From: Cyclobacteriaceae bacterium
GTDB taxonomy: Bacteria > Bacteroidota > Bacteroidia > Cytophagales > Cyclobacteriaceae
Assembly (NCBI GenBank): GCA_028285685.1
Contig: JANQOR010000026.1
Coordinates: 1-64,000 of the forward strand
Length of the DNA stretch: 64,000 bases
Direction of reading: 5' to 3'
Of this stretch, positions 54,648-64,000 are shown one piece after another. Both the position numbers and the translations under genes were made by a program. Numbering within the stretch: the first letter of the stretch is position 1; every line of letters begins with the position of its first letter. The notes below the pieces were generated by a model. The model worked only from the letters and a program-made list of their open reading frames with translations, ran no database searches and was not told the origin of the DNA.

Positions 54648-57059
54648 ATGTACAGATTTCTAAAACCTGCATGGAGAAAATTCCTTAAGCGTCCTGGTTA
54701 TTCGATCGTTAACACCGTCGGCCTAACCTTGGGACTGGCGTTTGGCTTCCTAATTTTTTCTTTTGTCTATCACGAGACCTCATATGATGCCTCGTATCCT
54801 GATAGCGAATCAATCTATCGCATAGGAGGTCGGTACACAATCAGCGGGAATGTGGATGAGTTTTGCAACCTCTCCAGACCGATTGGGCCAGCAATGAAAA
54901 ACGATTACTCGGGAATCGCTGCTCAAACGAGAATCGCTGGATACAATGGTCTATATGTGCACAAAGCCTTCTTTGACTACAACCAGAAGCAGGTAACAAG
55001 TGATCATGTATTCTTTGCTGACTCCACCTTTTTTGATGTTTTTCAGCGAGATTTTTTGCCTGGATCACATCCTAATCCATTAGCTGCTCCTCTTTCAATT
55101 GTATTGACAGAAAAACTTGCCAGAAAAATATTTGGTGAGGAAGATCCGATTAACAGGCAAATTGAACTTGATGGAACCACAAAAGTGACAGTGACAGGCG
55201 TCATAAGAGAGCTGGATTTTCTCACTCATTTACCATATGAAGCCTTGTTGTCCTGGGATTTGGGAGCACGACCCGGGGAAGAAAACGTGTGGATCGGTTG
55301 GCATGTGTACACATACCTTAAACTGACTCCAGGTTTTACCGCCGAAGATCTGAAAAAGGGATTTCCAACCTTCGCAGAAAAATACATGAAGGAAACAACT
55401 GACCAATTTGGTGCAGAAGTTGAATTAATTACACAGCCAATCCAATCGATTCATTTAAACTCAGATCTAACATGGGAGGCTTACATAAATCATAACATTA
55501 ACAATGTCTACATTCTATCCGCCATCGGAATATTTCTTCTGCTAATAGCAGTTATCAATTACGTTAATCTCACAACTGCGCGTTCTGCTGAGCGAGTACT
55601 CGAAGTCGGTGTGCGCAAGACCATTGGTTCTTCAAAAACATTGTTGATGCGGCAGTTCCTCTCCGAGTCCATTTTTGTCACTCTGGCTGCCTCCCTATTG
55701 GGATTATTGATCATCGCGTTACTCCTACCCTCTTTCAACAGGTTAACTGGCCTGAACTTGTCGTTCACAGAACTGGTCACTTTCAAGGGGCTTCTCATCT
55801 ACCTTGGATCATCAATTCTACTAGGATTAATTGCTGGATTGTACCCATCATACTTTCTCTCCACAACAAACTCATCCGTCATTTTAAATGGCCGATACTT
55901 GACCTCAGGAAAAGGTGTGATACTCAGAAAGGCCCTGGTAACTATCCAGTTTACTACTTCAGTAGCCATCATCATTGCCACCACCATCGTCCTACGACAA
56001 CTGAATTTCATTGGCTCAAGTGATCTAGGTTTTGATAAGGAGAACGTAATGGTGGTCAAGGTGAGGAATGAAGCTTCCCCGGAATCGTTGAAGGGACTAC
56101 TTGCGAAGCTAAAAGCCAATCCGGGAGTTGTCAGCGGATCAGTTTCCGCCTCTATTCCAGGCGTTGAACTCAATCAGACTGTTTTCGAGGTTCCGAACGA
56201 TGCTGGGGTCTTTACAGCGCTAGGCGGTCAGTTTATGGAAATTGATGGTGATTTTCTTCAAATGATTGGAATGAAAATTCACAAGGGAAGAGATTTTATT
56301 TATGAGTCGGAAAAGGACCGAAATTCCAGTGTGCTTCTGAATCAGGCTGCAGTGGAGAGTTTTGGCTGGTCCGGTGACCCAGTTGGTAAAAAGATTGGAT
56401 GGGGAACCGATTCGCTTGAGAATCGCATCTTATACGAGGTAGTCGGAATCGTTCAAGATTTCCATGTTGGCTCCATGCATAGTCAAATCCAGCCTATTGC
56501 CATCTTCCTGAGCCAGGAAAGTGAAAAAAATCTGTTTGTCCGCTTAAGGGAAAGTAACATGGAAGAGACCATACGTTTTGTTGAGAACGAGTGGGCCCAA
56601 TTTGATCAGACTTATCCGATTGAGTATGTATTCCTTGATGAAAATTATGATGAATTCTACGAGAGCGATTCGAACCTATTCTCCTTTCTGACCTATATTT
56701 CGCTGGTCATACTTTTCGTTAGTTCACTTGGATTGCTAGGCTTGGTGTCGTTCTCGGTGAATGTACGAAAACGAGAAATAAGTATCAGGAGAGTTCTTGG
56801 ATCGAGTCCTGGTTCCATTCACAACCTTCTCAGCAGAGAGTACATTCTCCTGCTGGTTCTCGCATTTCTTGTGGGTGGCGGTGCCTCATGGTATTTTCTC
56901 AACCAGTGGCTGTCAAATTTTCACTACCGAATTGGCTTCCAGGGCTGGGAATTTGTTCTCGCCTTTGGATGTGTGACAATGCTCGTTTTTCTAATTCTCT
57001 TCAGTATCACGAGAAGGGTCATCCAGTCCAATCCAAGCGAAGCATTGAGAATGGAGTAA
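54648..57059 (+). CDS. ABC transporter permease, MacB/FtsX type, no ATPase partner
   Basis: The start is taken at 54648 (MYRFLKPAWRKFLKRPGYS), where the family's usual N-terminus begins; the frame is open from 54582. The 803-residue protein has the duplicated FtsX layout: first helix TVGLTLGLAFGFLIFSFVYH, periplasmic domain with GEEDPINRQIEL, FtsX with VGVRKTIGSSKTL, second half with FSVNVRKREISIRRVLGSSP, and the end QSNPSEALRME. No ATPase is adjacent. It is flanked by metG and typA, unrelated housekeeping genes. Confidence 0.92.
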   Translation: MYRFLKPAWRKFLKRPGYSIVNTVGLTLGLAFGFLIFSFVYHETSYDASYPDSESIYRIGGRYTISGNVDEFCNLSRPIGPAMKNDYSGIAAQTRIAGYNGLYVHKAFFDYNQKQVTSDHVFFADSTFFDVFQRDFLPGSHPNPLAAPLSIVLTEKLARKIFGEEDPINRQIELDGTTKVTVTGVIRELDFLTHLPYEALLSWDLGARPGEENVWIGWHVYTYLKLTPGFTAEDLKKGFPTFAEKYMKETTDQFGAEVELITQPIQSIHLNSDLTWEAYINHNINNVYILSAIGIFLLLIAVINYVNLTTARSAERVLEVGVRKTIGSSKTLLMRQFLSESIFVTLAASLLGLLIIALLLPSFNRLTGLNLSFTELVTFKGLLIYLGSSILLGLIAGLYPSYFLSTTNSSVILNGRYLTSGKGVILRKALVTIQFTTSVAIIIATTIVLRQLNFIGSSDLGFDKENVMVVKVRNEASPESLKGLLAKLKANPGVVSGSVSASIPGVELNQTVFEVPNDAGVFTALGGQFMEIDGDFLQMIGMKIHKGRDFIYESEKDRNSSVLLNQAAVESFGWSGDPVGKKIGWGTDSLENRILYEVVGIVQDFHVGSMHSQIQPIAIFLSQESEKNLFVRLRESNMEETIRFVENEWAQFDQTYPIEYVFLDENYDEFYESDSNLFSFLTYISLVILFVSSLGLLGLVSFSVNVRKREISIRRVLGSSPGSIHNLLSREYILLLVLAFLVGGGASWYFLNQWLSNFHYRIGFQGWEFVLAFGCVTMLVFLILFSITRRVIQSNPSEALRME

Positions 57060-57119
57060 AATACACTAGCAAACCTATCGTTGTTTGTTCGGGATAGCAC
57101 TTTTTGGTGATTAAAGCGC

Positions 57120-57127
57120 TAATTTTG
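57120..57127 (+). promoter_or_regulatory. Possible Bacteroidota -7 element upstream of typA
   Basis: TAATTTTG matches TAnnTTTG and lies 17 bases before the typA ATG. A TTTG lies 13 bases upstream, closer than the usual spacing, so this is a tentative promoter with a very short leader. Confidence 0.4.
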
Positions 57128-57144
57128 CGCCCGAATTCTAGAAC

Positions 57145-58950
57145 ATGCAGGAAATACGTAACATCGCCATTATCGCCCATGTGGACCATGGCAAAACCAC
57201 TCTCGTCGACAAGATCATCTATGCCACTCAGGAATTTAGAGAGAACCAGGAGAAAGGGGAATTGATTCTTGACAACCATGACCTGGAACGTGAACGTGGT
57301 ATCACCATCCTATCTAAAAATGTGTCAGCCGAATACAAGGGCGTGAAAATTAACATTATTGATACTCCGGGTCACTCCGACTTTGGTGGAGAAGTTGAGC
57401 GTGTGTTAAAAATGGCGGACGGAGTTATCCTTCTGGTCGATGCCTTTGAAGGTCCCATGCCGCAGACAAGATTTGTTTTAGGAAAAGCACTCGGACTGGG
57501 TTTGAAACCAATTGTTGTGGTAAATAAAGTCGACAAAGAAAATTGCAGGCCCGAAGAAGTTCACGAACAAGTGTTCGACCTCATGTTCTCTCTCGATGCT
57601 ACTGAGGAGCAATTGGATTTTGAAACATTGTACGGCTCCAGTAAACAAGGTTGGATGAGTGAAGACTGGAAGCAGCCGACCGACAGTATTACTCCACTTC
57701 TTGACAAGATTGTTGAGGTGATACCGGCTCCTGAGTTTAAGGATGGAGTGCCAGCAATGCGAGTCACCTCGCTTGATTATTCATCGTTTACGGGACGGAT
57801 TGCCATCGGTCGGGTGGTCCAGGGAACATTGAAAGAGGGCGAGTCGCTAGGAATCTCAAAGAGAGATGGCTCGATGAAACGAGTTAAAATAAAAGAGTTA
57901 CATGTTTTTGAGGGGCTTGGAAGGAAGAAAGTATCAGAGGTCAAGGCTGGTGACATTTGCGCTGTGACCGGACTGGAAGATTTTGAAATAGGCGACACAC
58001 TGACCGATTTTGACAATCCTGAGATACTACCAAGAATTGCCATCGACGAGCCCACTATGAGTATGCTGTTCACGATCAACGATTCGCCATTTTTTGGTAA
58101 AGAAGGAAAATTCGTCACCTCTCGCCACCTACGAGATAGGCTCATGAAAGAGCTTGAGAAGAATCTGGCATTGAAAGTGGAAGAGACCGATTCTGAAGAT
58201 AAATTCCTGGTATTTGGAAGAGGTGTCTTGCATCTCTCTGTTTTGATCGAGACCATGCGAAGGGAAGGCTACGAATTACAAGTAGGACAGCCCCAGGTCT
58301 TGTATAAGGAGATCGACGGACAAAAGAATGAGCCTATTGAGCATTTGGTGATTGATCTCCCGGATGAATTCTCCGGCAAGGCCATAGAATTGGTTACACA
58401 ACGTAAGGGAGAGTTAAAAGTGATGGAACCTAAGGGTAACATCCAACACCTTGAGTTTGAAATCCCATCGCGAGGATTGATCGGCCTAAGAAACAATATG
58501 CTGACAGCTACTGCAGGAGAAGCAGTAATGACGCACCGGTTGCAGGAGTACCAACCATACAAGGGCGATATACCTGGAAGAAATAGCGGCTCCTTGATTT
58601 CCATGGAACATGGCCCTGGCACCCCTTATTCTATTGACAAGCTGCAGGATCGCGGTTTCTTCTTTGTTGATCCCGGTGTGGATGTGTATACGGGCCAGGT
58701 TATCGGAGAGCATTCCCGAGGAAATGATCTTGTAGTCAATATCCAAAAGGGCAAAAAGTTGACCAACATGCGAGCGTCTGGTTCGGATAATAATGCCAAG
58801 ATTGCACCAGCGAAGAAATTTAGCCTAGAAGAGGCATTGGAATACATTCAAAAAGATGAGTACGTGGAGGTCACTCCAAAATCTATTCGCATGCGAAAGA
58901 TCTTCTTGGATGAGAATGAACGTAAGCGAATGACGAGTAGTATCAATTAA
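57145..58950 (+). CDS. typA: Translational GTPase TypA/BipA
   Basis: A 601-residue ribosome-binding GTPase of the EF-G family. The GTPase motifs are clear: [14 protein letters not shown] (G1), ERERGITI (G2), [16 protein letters not shown] (G3) and [12 protein letters not shown] (G4). The effector domain is followed by the TypA-specific C-terminus with [18 protein letters not shown] and [20 protein letters not shown]. TypA helps ribosome assembly and stress adaptation at low temperature. The length is normal and no anomaly is seen. Confidence 0.97.
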   Translation: MQEIRNIAIIAHVDHGKTTLVDKIIYATQEFRENQEKGELILDNHDLERERGITILSKNVSAEYKGVKINIIDTPGHSDFGGEVERVLKMADGVILLVDAFEGPMPQTRFVLGKALGLGLKPIVVVNKVDKENCRPEEVHEQVFDLMFSLDATEEQLDFETLYGSSKQGWMSEDWKQPTDSITPLLDKIVEVIPAPEFKDGVPAMRVTSLDYSSFTGRIAIGRVVQGTLKEGESLGISKRDGSMKRVKIKELHVFEGLGRKKVSEVKAGDICAVTGLEDFEIGDTLTDFDNPEILPRIAIDEPTMSMLFTINDSPFFGKEGKFVTSRHLRDRLMKELEKNLALKVEETDSEDKFLVFGRGVLHLSVLIETMRREGYELQVGQPQVLYKEIDGQKNEPIEHLVIDLPDEFSGKAIELVTQRKGELKVMEPKGNIQHLEFEIPSRGLIGLRNNMLTATAGEAVMTHRLQEYQPYKGDIPGRNSGSLISMEHGPGTPYSIDKLQDRGFFFVDPGVDVYTGQVIGEHSRGNDLVVNIQKGKKLTNMRASGSDNNAKIAPAKKFSLEEALEYIQKDEYVEVTPKSIRMRKIFLDENERKRMTSSIN

Positions 58951-59148
58951 AGTTCGATCAATCCTGTGTTACATGAGCGACGCTTCTCAAAGTCAAAAAA
59001 ACCAATAGAAACTCAGTATTTTCGCTTGTAGATGTGTTCTTTGAGCACATTAAGAAATTGATCTTCAGGATAGAGCATTAGGGGTTTTGCGATTTCCAAT
59101 GGCCTTTTGAATGAATATCTTATTGATACTAGACTTTAATCGAATCTT

Positions 59149-59949
59149 ATGATCCGTCACTCGTATTTGTACATTGCGCATACTTCGGCACGGTTCATCC
59201 TGGCTTTTCTTCTCCTCTTCTCCTTTTCTTCGCTACCAGCCCAAAGCCCTAAACACCCCTTTAAGCCAGGAGAAAAGCTCAACTATACCATGCATTTCGG
59301 GTGGTTTGAGGTTGGTGAAGCAGAGTTCTACATTGACCCTGAGATTCAATACATTGACGGAGAAGCCTACTACTCTGTGCAAGGCATGATTACACCCTCT
59401 TCATGGGGAAAAATATTTAAGGCAATTACAGGGTGCTTTGAATCACTCATACATGTTGAGACGCTTCGACCGTTACGATCGCACCGCGCAATGAATTCGG
59501 GGAAAAAGGTGGTCGACGTTCGCACAGATCATTTTACTTACACAGACACAGATTCGCTTAAAATTTATACGTATGTGGAAGACGTAGACGATCATCGCTA
59601 CAGATACTTTGAAAGGAAAGAAAACATTCCGATGCGAGACTTTCTAAGTACCTTTCTATATGTCCGAACAGTTGAATTCGACAACAATGAAGCCCTGGAA
59701 ATGCGATCTTTTTACTCCAACACACTCTACGAATTCCGAGTGATACCTGGTGGTTCAACGGACTATAGCCTTAAGAAAAGAAAAATCAAGTCGAGAGAAT
59801 ATAGACTGGAATTCCCTAAAAACGCGTATTTCAAAAAAGGTAAAAACGGCAATGCGATCGTTTCTGAAGAAGCTGATCGCAAACCGCTGCGAATCGAAAT
59901 TGATATGTCACTGGGGAGCTTTTACCTCAAACTGGATGAGAAAAGCTAG
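59149..59949 (+). CDS. DUF3108 family secreted protein
   Basis: A 266-residue protein with a signal peptide (ending SFSSLPAQ). It follows the DUF3108 pattern: FKPGEKLNYTMHFGWFEVGE near the start, VQGMITPSSWGKIFKAITGC, then VIPGGSTDYSLKKRKIKSRE and KPLRIEIDMSLGSFYLKL at the end. Members are periplasmic or outer-membrane associated proteins of unknown precise role with a lipocalin-like fold. It is convergent with the serine hydrolase gene. Confidence 0.88.
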   Translation: MIRHSYLYIAHTSARFILAFLLLFSFSSLPAQSPKHPFKPGEKLNYTMHFGWFEVGEAEFYIDPEIQYIDGEAYYSVQGMITPSSWGKIFKAITGCFESLIHVETLRPLRSHRAMNSGKKVVDVRTDHFTYTDTDSLKIYTYVEDVDDHRYRYFERKENIPMRDFLSTFLYVRTVEFDNNEALEMRSFYSNTLYEFRVIPGGSTDYSLKKRKIKSREYRLEFPKNAYFKKGKNGNAIVSEEADRKPLRIEIDMSLGSFYLKLDEKS

Positions 59950-60023
59950 ATAATATCTAACGTCCCGATTCAAGAGAGTAACTACGCAACTGTCACAGAA
60001 GCCTGCAAACCCTCTGATTTCGT

Positions 60024-61130
60024 TCAATCCATAAACTGCTGAGCTATTCTAATCTGCGCCCCATTGTAGCGCAAAGGACTGCAATTGGATACCATGGCTA
60101 CAATAACTCTCTTTTCTGGAAAAGTCACAAACTGGGTGATGCCACCAACACTTCCACCGCTATGGCCAACCAGAAAATTTCCCTCATTATCAACTCCGCT
60201 TCTCCATCCCATTCCGTAGTTGGTTGAATCTCCATTCGCCAGGATCTGTGTCGTCTGCAAAGCCTCCAATGTTTCTATTTTCAAAAAACCAGGCTTCATA
60301 TGGGCATGTCCAAATAGTATGAGGTCTTCAGCACTTCCCACAAATCCTCCGCCGGCCCATTTGTAGCTGTTATCTACGTATGGTGCATCAACCACTCCTG
60401 TGTCTCCCCTTACGTAAAAATTCGTCCTGTTGGCAATTTCGTTAATAGCTATATCTGCCGTGGTATTTTCCATTCCAATCGGATCAAAAACATTTTTTTG
60501 CATGTAAGAAAGAAATTCTTCTCCTGATGCTCCCTCTATCACAGCGCTAATAAGGTTCCACCCATAGCTTGAGTAGCTGTAGTCAGTTCCTGGTTCGAAG
60601 AGGAGGCTGTCATCTCTAAATATGATCAGGCCTTCATCGACCGTTGGATAATAGACATCACTCATCATTTCTCTTCCGCGATAATGTCGTATGCCCGCGA
60701 TGTGACCGGCCACCTGCTTTACTGTGATTGGATATCTCTTTTCTGGAAAATCGGGAACATAGGTTTGCACTGGTTGTGAAACGTCAAGTTTACCTTGTTC
60801 CATCAAAAGTCCAATTGCTGAGGCAGTAAGCGTTTTAGACACACTACCAATGCGAAACATCGTCGTCTTCGGATTCACTTTAACCTGATTTTCAACATCC
60901 GAATACCCAAAACCTTCGGACCACACTAGTTTTCCTCCGACAGAGACTGCTACAGCCATTCCCGGCGTCTGATTTTCTGTCATTAGCGTATCGACAATCG
61001 CTCGGGCATTGCTGATAGCAGTGTCATAGTTAACAGCCGGTTGCTCAGCTTGCGGCTTGCAGGCGAATATGAAAACCAGCAGAAATAGGAAATAAAATAC
61101 TCTCATGATAGACATGGTTTGGTTGCGCAT
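60024..61130 (-). CDS. Beta-lactamase-family serine hydrolase lipoprotein
   Basis: A 368-residue protein with a lipoprotein signal ending FIFAC (24). Three ATGs (61130, 61115, 61106) precede it and the choice is uncertain. The class-C beta-lactamase/esterase motifs are SVSK (S96 and K99), YSSYGWN in place of YxN, and GHSGG as the HxG-like third motif. The family acts as peptidases or esterases in the periplasm; the substrate cannot be read. The segment PKTTMFRIGSVSKTLTA is typical. Confidence 0.9.
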   Translation of the reverse strand: MRNQTMSIMRVFYFLFLLVFIFACKPQAEQPAVNYDTAISNARAIVDTLMTENQTPGMAVAVSVGGKLVWSEGFGYSDVENQVKVNPKTTMFRIGSVSKTLTASAIGLLMEQGKLDVSQPVQTYVPDFPEKRYPITVKQVAGHIAGIRHYRGREMMSDVYYPTVDEGLIIFRDDSLLFEPGTDYSYSSYGWNLISAVIEGASGEEFLSYMQKNVFDPIGMENTTADIAINEIANRTNFYVRGDTGVVDAPYVDNSYKWAGGGFVGSAEDLILFGHAHMKPGFLKIETLEALQTTQILANGDSTNYGMGWRSGVDNEGNFLVGHSGGSVGGITQFVTFPEKRVIVAMVSNCSPLRYNGAQIRIAQQFMD

Positions 61131-61195
61131 CGAATTTAGAGAAAACTTGCCAAGAGAGTAAGAAAAAGATTATAGGTGGTAGCTGGAAGGATTTG

Positions 61196-61918
61196 TTAAT
61201 TCAGGACCTTTGAAAGCCAAACGGCAATCCACTCCGCCAATTCGGGTCGGTCGGGAAGCAGTCGCGTGGCATGCTCGGAACCTGGAACGATCACCAATTC
61301 GACCTCCTGGCTTTTTTCCTGAACAAGTCTGGTGATCTCCTTGAGGTGTGGCTCATTCCTGGAAACCACAAATAACCACGGCACTACACTTGCATCAATA
61401 CCATCAATAGATTCATTGCTAAACGAACCGGGAGAGAGTGCGACGTAGGCATTTACGTACCCTTCTAGCCTTCCGGCTTCAGCCATCTCCTCGCCACTGT
61501 AGCTTGCACCAATAACACCTATTTTTCCAGGTAACAGTTGAGCATGGTTCATTAAATAATCAATTGCTGCATTCACATCGACCTCTGAATCCCAAATAAG
61601 TGGGTCAGGAGATCTTTTATATGGAACAAATTTTTCCACATTGATACTTTCACCGTGACCTCTCAGATCCAATCGTAGTGAGGCAATGTCCCTATCTGCC
61701 AAGTGTTCAGCTAATTCTTCGTATACCGTTCGATTTCCGTTGGCCTTATTCAACATCAAGACCGCAGGAATCTTAGAAGGAGCATCTGGTATGACCAAGT
61801 CGCCAACCAGCTCCCATTCTCCACTCCTAACAACCACACGGCTTTCTTGTAAAGTTTGAGCCCACAAAAGGTCAATTGGAAGAGAAAAGATGATCATTAA
61901 AAGATGTAGTACCTTCAT
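61196..61918 (-). CDS. Secreted alpha/beta hydrolase
   Basis: A 240-residue protein with a signal peptide (ending LLWAQ). Alpha/beta-hydrolase features are a strand-loop VLMLNKANGNR in the oxyanion region, LRLDLRGHGES, the nucleophile elbow VIGASYSGEE with Ser139, and the terminal His in GSEHATRLL. The elbow reads GxSxS instead of the usual GxSxG, and the expected Asp after LFVVSRNEPH is not obvious. It may still be active as a dienelactone-hydrolase-like esterase; the substrate is unknown. Confidence 0.82.
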   Translation of the reverse strand: MKVLHLLMIIFSLPIDLLWAQTLQESRVVVRSGEWELVGDLVIPDAPSKIPAVLMLNKANGNRTVYEELAEHLADRDIASLRLDLRGHGESINVEKFVPYKRSPDPLIWDSEVDVNAAIDYLMNHAQLLPGKIGVIGASYSGEEMAEAGRLEGYVNAYVALSPGSFSNESIDGIDASVVPWLFVVSRNEPHLKEITRLVQEKSQEVELVIVPGSEHATRLLPDRPELAEWIAVWLSKVLN

Positions 61919-62026
61919 TGTAGAAATTATTGTCCCAGCAAAGTAGAGGAGTTACTACAGATCAAACTGATTAATAAACGAATCGTTCGTCAGGGAAGGC
62001 AAATCGTTCGCAAAAGTCTCAAATCC

Positions 62027-62932
62027 TCAGCCAAAAAACTGTCCCACGGAAAAAACCACTGAGAAGATAAGTGTGGCTATAGCCATCTGCCTGAGGAAGG
62101 GGTCTAATTCATTTCCACTTTTAGACTTGACAGCCCTTATATTTTTTAAAAATAGAGGCCCCATCAAAATGAATGCCAATTGAAAAGCGTGACCATAGTC
62201 CAGCAACACAAAAACAATACTTGTCAGGAAACCAAGGGAGATGAGAAGTGAATGATATAAGCCTGCTTTTTCTTTTCCAATTCGAACAGGGATTGAAAAT
62301 TTACCAGCTATCCTGTCGGTTTCGATATCCCTAATATTGTTGACGTTCAAAACCCCGACAGCAAACAACCCGAGGGTCGAAGCTGGCAAAAAGACCATCC
62401 AATTAATGCTTTTTGTCTGCAAAAAATAGGTCCCTGCTACGGCAACTATCCCGAAAAAGGTAAACACAAATACGTCTCCAAATCCGGCATAACCATAGGG
62501 GTTCTTTCCCACCGTATACTTAATGGCAGCTGCTATTGCGACTATCCCTATTCCAAAAAATACGAGCATCAAATCCCAATTATCTGGAAAAGAAATATAT
62601 AGGAGGGCGCTCCCCGAAAGAAGGGTCAGAAATGAAAAAAGGATGAGTGCGGTTCGCATCGCTTTTCGCGATATAGCCCCTGACTGAACCATACGGTCAG
62701 GGCCTTTTCGCTTATCCGAATCAACACCTGATACTGCGTCACCATAGTCATTGGCAAAATTGGAAAGAATTTGTAGCAGGATAGCTGTAAGGAACGTGAG
62801 TCCAGCTATGGAGAAATCCAGAGGTGTATCGTTCCACGCCAGAACCGTTCCGACTAGTATGCTTGAAAACGCAAGCGGCAGGGTTCGCAAGCGCGCAGCA
62901 ATAACCCAGGATTTGATCGTAGTATCTGGCAT
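62027..62932 (-). CDS. menA: 1,4-dihydroxy-2-naphthoate polyprenyltransferase
   Basis: A 301-residue UbiA-family membrane prenyltransferase. The MenA pattern is clear: LSNFANDYGDAVSGVDSD with the first Asp-rich motif, RKGPDRMVQSGAI, and the second motif NVNNIRDIETDRIAGK. It has about eight membrane helices. It attaches the polyprenyl tail to dihydroxynaphthoate in menaquinone synthesis. The ATG is ten bases after the argS stop, so they are co-transcribed. Other men genes are outside the window. Confidence 0.95.
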   Translation of the reverse strand: MPDTTIKSWVIAARLRTLPLAFSSILVGTVLAWNDTPLDFSIAGLTFLTAILLQILSNFANDYGDAVSGVDSDKRKGPDRMVQSGAISRKAMRTALILFSFLTLLSGSALLYISFPDNWDLMLVFFGIGIVAIAAAIKYTVGKNPYGYAGFGDVFVFTFFGIVAVAGTYFLQTKSINWMVFLPASTLGLFAVGVLNVNNIRDIETDRIAGKFSIPVRIGKEKAGLYHSLLISLGFLTSIVFVLLDYGHAFQLAFILMGPLFLKNIRAVKSKSGNELDPFLRQMAIATLIFSVVFSVGQFFG

Positions 62933-62942
62933 TTAAGTTGGT

Positions 62943-64000
62943 CTACATTCGCTCCGGCACATCAATTCCCAACAAATTCATTCCCATTTTCAAAGCGCGT
63001 GCAGTTGAATTCGACAACGCTATTCTAAATGACAGAATGTGCTTGTTATCTTCTTTGAAGATAGGTACCTCCTGGTAAAAGCCATTATAATCCTTCGCAA
63101 GGTCATACACGTACTGAGCCAGTATTGAAGGAGAATAATCCTCGGCTGATTCATTCAAAGCATGTTCATAGGTAGTCAGCCGGTAAATCAAATCGATCTC
63201 CCGCTGATTTAGGGAGCCAACTTTTGCAGGATCAAAAGATGAAGTAATCTCGAGTGTTTTAGCTCGCCGAACTATCGCTGAAATTCTAGCATGTGTGTAC
63301 TGAATAAACGGTCCAGTGTGTCCTTGAAACTCTATAGATTCCTGCGGATTAAAGAGCATTCGCTTCTTTGGATCCACTTTTAACAAAAAGTATTTCAGTG
63401 CTCCGAGTCCCAGCATTTTGTAGAGTGCATTGGACTCTTCATTGTCCATGTCCTCAATTTTGCCGAGCTCTATAGTGTGCTTCTCAGCCGTATCAAACAT
63501 TTCCTGAAGTAGATCATCGGCATCAACCACAGTTCCTTCCCTGGATTTCATTTTTCCAGAAGGGAGGTCCACCATTCCATAGGACAAATGATAGAGTCCA
63601 TCGGAGTATTCACGACCTAGTTTTTTCATAATCGAAAAGAGAACCTTGAAATGGTAGTCCTGCTCATTCCCCACTACATAGACCGACTTTTCGAAAGGAA
63701 AATCATCGTGCTTCATTTCGCAGGTACCCATATCTTGTGTCATATACACCGCCGTTCCGTCTCCTCTCAGCACCAGCTTTTCGTCCATTCCTTCATCAGT
63801 GAGATCCACCCAGACGGACCCATCTTCCTTTTTGAAAAAAATGTTCTTCTTTAAGCCCTCGTCGACCAGGTCTTTTCCAAGCAAATAGGTTTGCGACTCC
63901 TGGTACATATTGTCGAAGTGGATACCCATCGTCGCATACGTTTGGTCGAAACCTTCATACACCCAACCATTCAGTTTTTCCCATAATGCAACTGTCCCCT
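62943..64000 (-). CDS. argS: Arginine--tRNA ligase, N-terminal part cut by window edge
   Basis: The frame is open to the right edge (the last visible codons read TVALWEKLNGW before VYEGFDQTY), so the N-terminal third with the HIGH box is missing and about 352 codons are visible. Seen are VVGNEQDYHFKVLFSIMKKL, YGMVDLPSGKMKSREGTVVD (the KMSKS-equivalent), QGHTGPFIQYTHARISAIVR, and the C-terminal anticodon-binding helices ending LGIDVPERM. The enzyme charges tRNA-Arg. It is the first visible gene of a pair with menA. Confidence 0.95.
   Translation of the reverse strand, partial: GTVALWEKLNGWVYEGFDQTYATMGIHFDNMYQESQTYLLGKDLVDEGLKKNIFFKKEDGSVWVDLTDEGMDEKLVLRGDGTAVYMTQDMGTCEMKHDDFPFEKSVYVVGNEQDYHFKVLFSIMKKLGREYSDGLYHLSYGMVDLPSGKMKSREGTVVDADDLLQEMFDTAEKHTIELGKIEDMDNEESNALYKMLGLGALKYFLLKVDPKKRMLFNPQESIEFQGHTGPFIQYTHARISAIVRRAKTLEITSSFDPAKVGSLNQREIDLIYRLTTYEHALNESAEDYSPSILAQYVYDLAKDYNGFYQEVPIFKEDNKHILSFRIALSNSTARALKMGMNLLGIDVPERM

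Overview
The window looks like part of the chromosome of a Bacteroidota bacterium, probably a free-living member of the Cytophagales. This is inferred from gene content: ATPase-less MacB/FtsX permeases with a PadR regulator, carboxypeptidase-D regulatory-like proteins, LytTR and AraC regulators with membrane N-termini, RHS proteins of the DUF6443 type, a TPR-CHAT protein, MenA, and TAnnTTTG-type -7 promoter elements. No rRNA, tRNA, insertion sequence, prophage or CRISPR array was recognised.

Layout. 1-2.0 kb: two secreted proteins read leftward, one built of 77-residue repeats and cut by the window edge, one a beta-helix. 2.2-9.5 kb: a TPR signalling protein, an orphan ABC permease, an amidohydrolase with a LytTR regulator, and a DUF4440 lipoprotein. 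9.6-15.1 kb: a PadR-controlled permease module with a near-perfect operator palindrome and a related gene on its divergent side. 15.1-17.8 kb: an AEC transporter, a C-terminally altered MoaE and an M28 peptidase with a zinc ribbon. 17.9-21.3 kb: a tightly coupled operon of M19 dipeptidase, a membrane-anchored unknown protein, a 30-residue one-helix peptide and a sodium:solute symporter. 21.3-29.6 kb: small genes, two AraC regulators, another orphan permease, an alkaline-phosphatase homologue that has lost its catalytic residues, and a secreted HExxH peptidase. 29.7-34.2 kb: a TPR-CHAT protein preceded by an outer-membrane protein.

34.3-52.3 kb is the most unusual part. It is a roughly 15-kb leftward RHS operon of an SpvB-like protein and two further giant secreted proteins. 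These two look like one RHS polypeptide split in the middle, each half with its own signal peptide and Ig-like repeats. The last ends in an intact M23 peptidoglycan-endopeptidase domain just after the RHS core. A small secreted gene overlapping its 3' end is a natural candidate for the immunity protein. REP-like repeats and two small envelope-protein genes sharing a duplicated start region follow. An ECF sigma/TPR anti-sigma pair is divergent from the operon and may control it.

52.3-64 kb is mostly housekeeping: metG, typA, menA and argS (cut by the right edge), with another orphan permease, a DUF3108 protein, a serine hydrolase and an alpha/beta hydrolase.

Assignments come from reading translated sequence and recalling family motifs. 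No database search or structure prediction was run.
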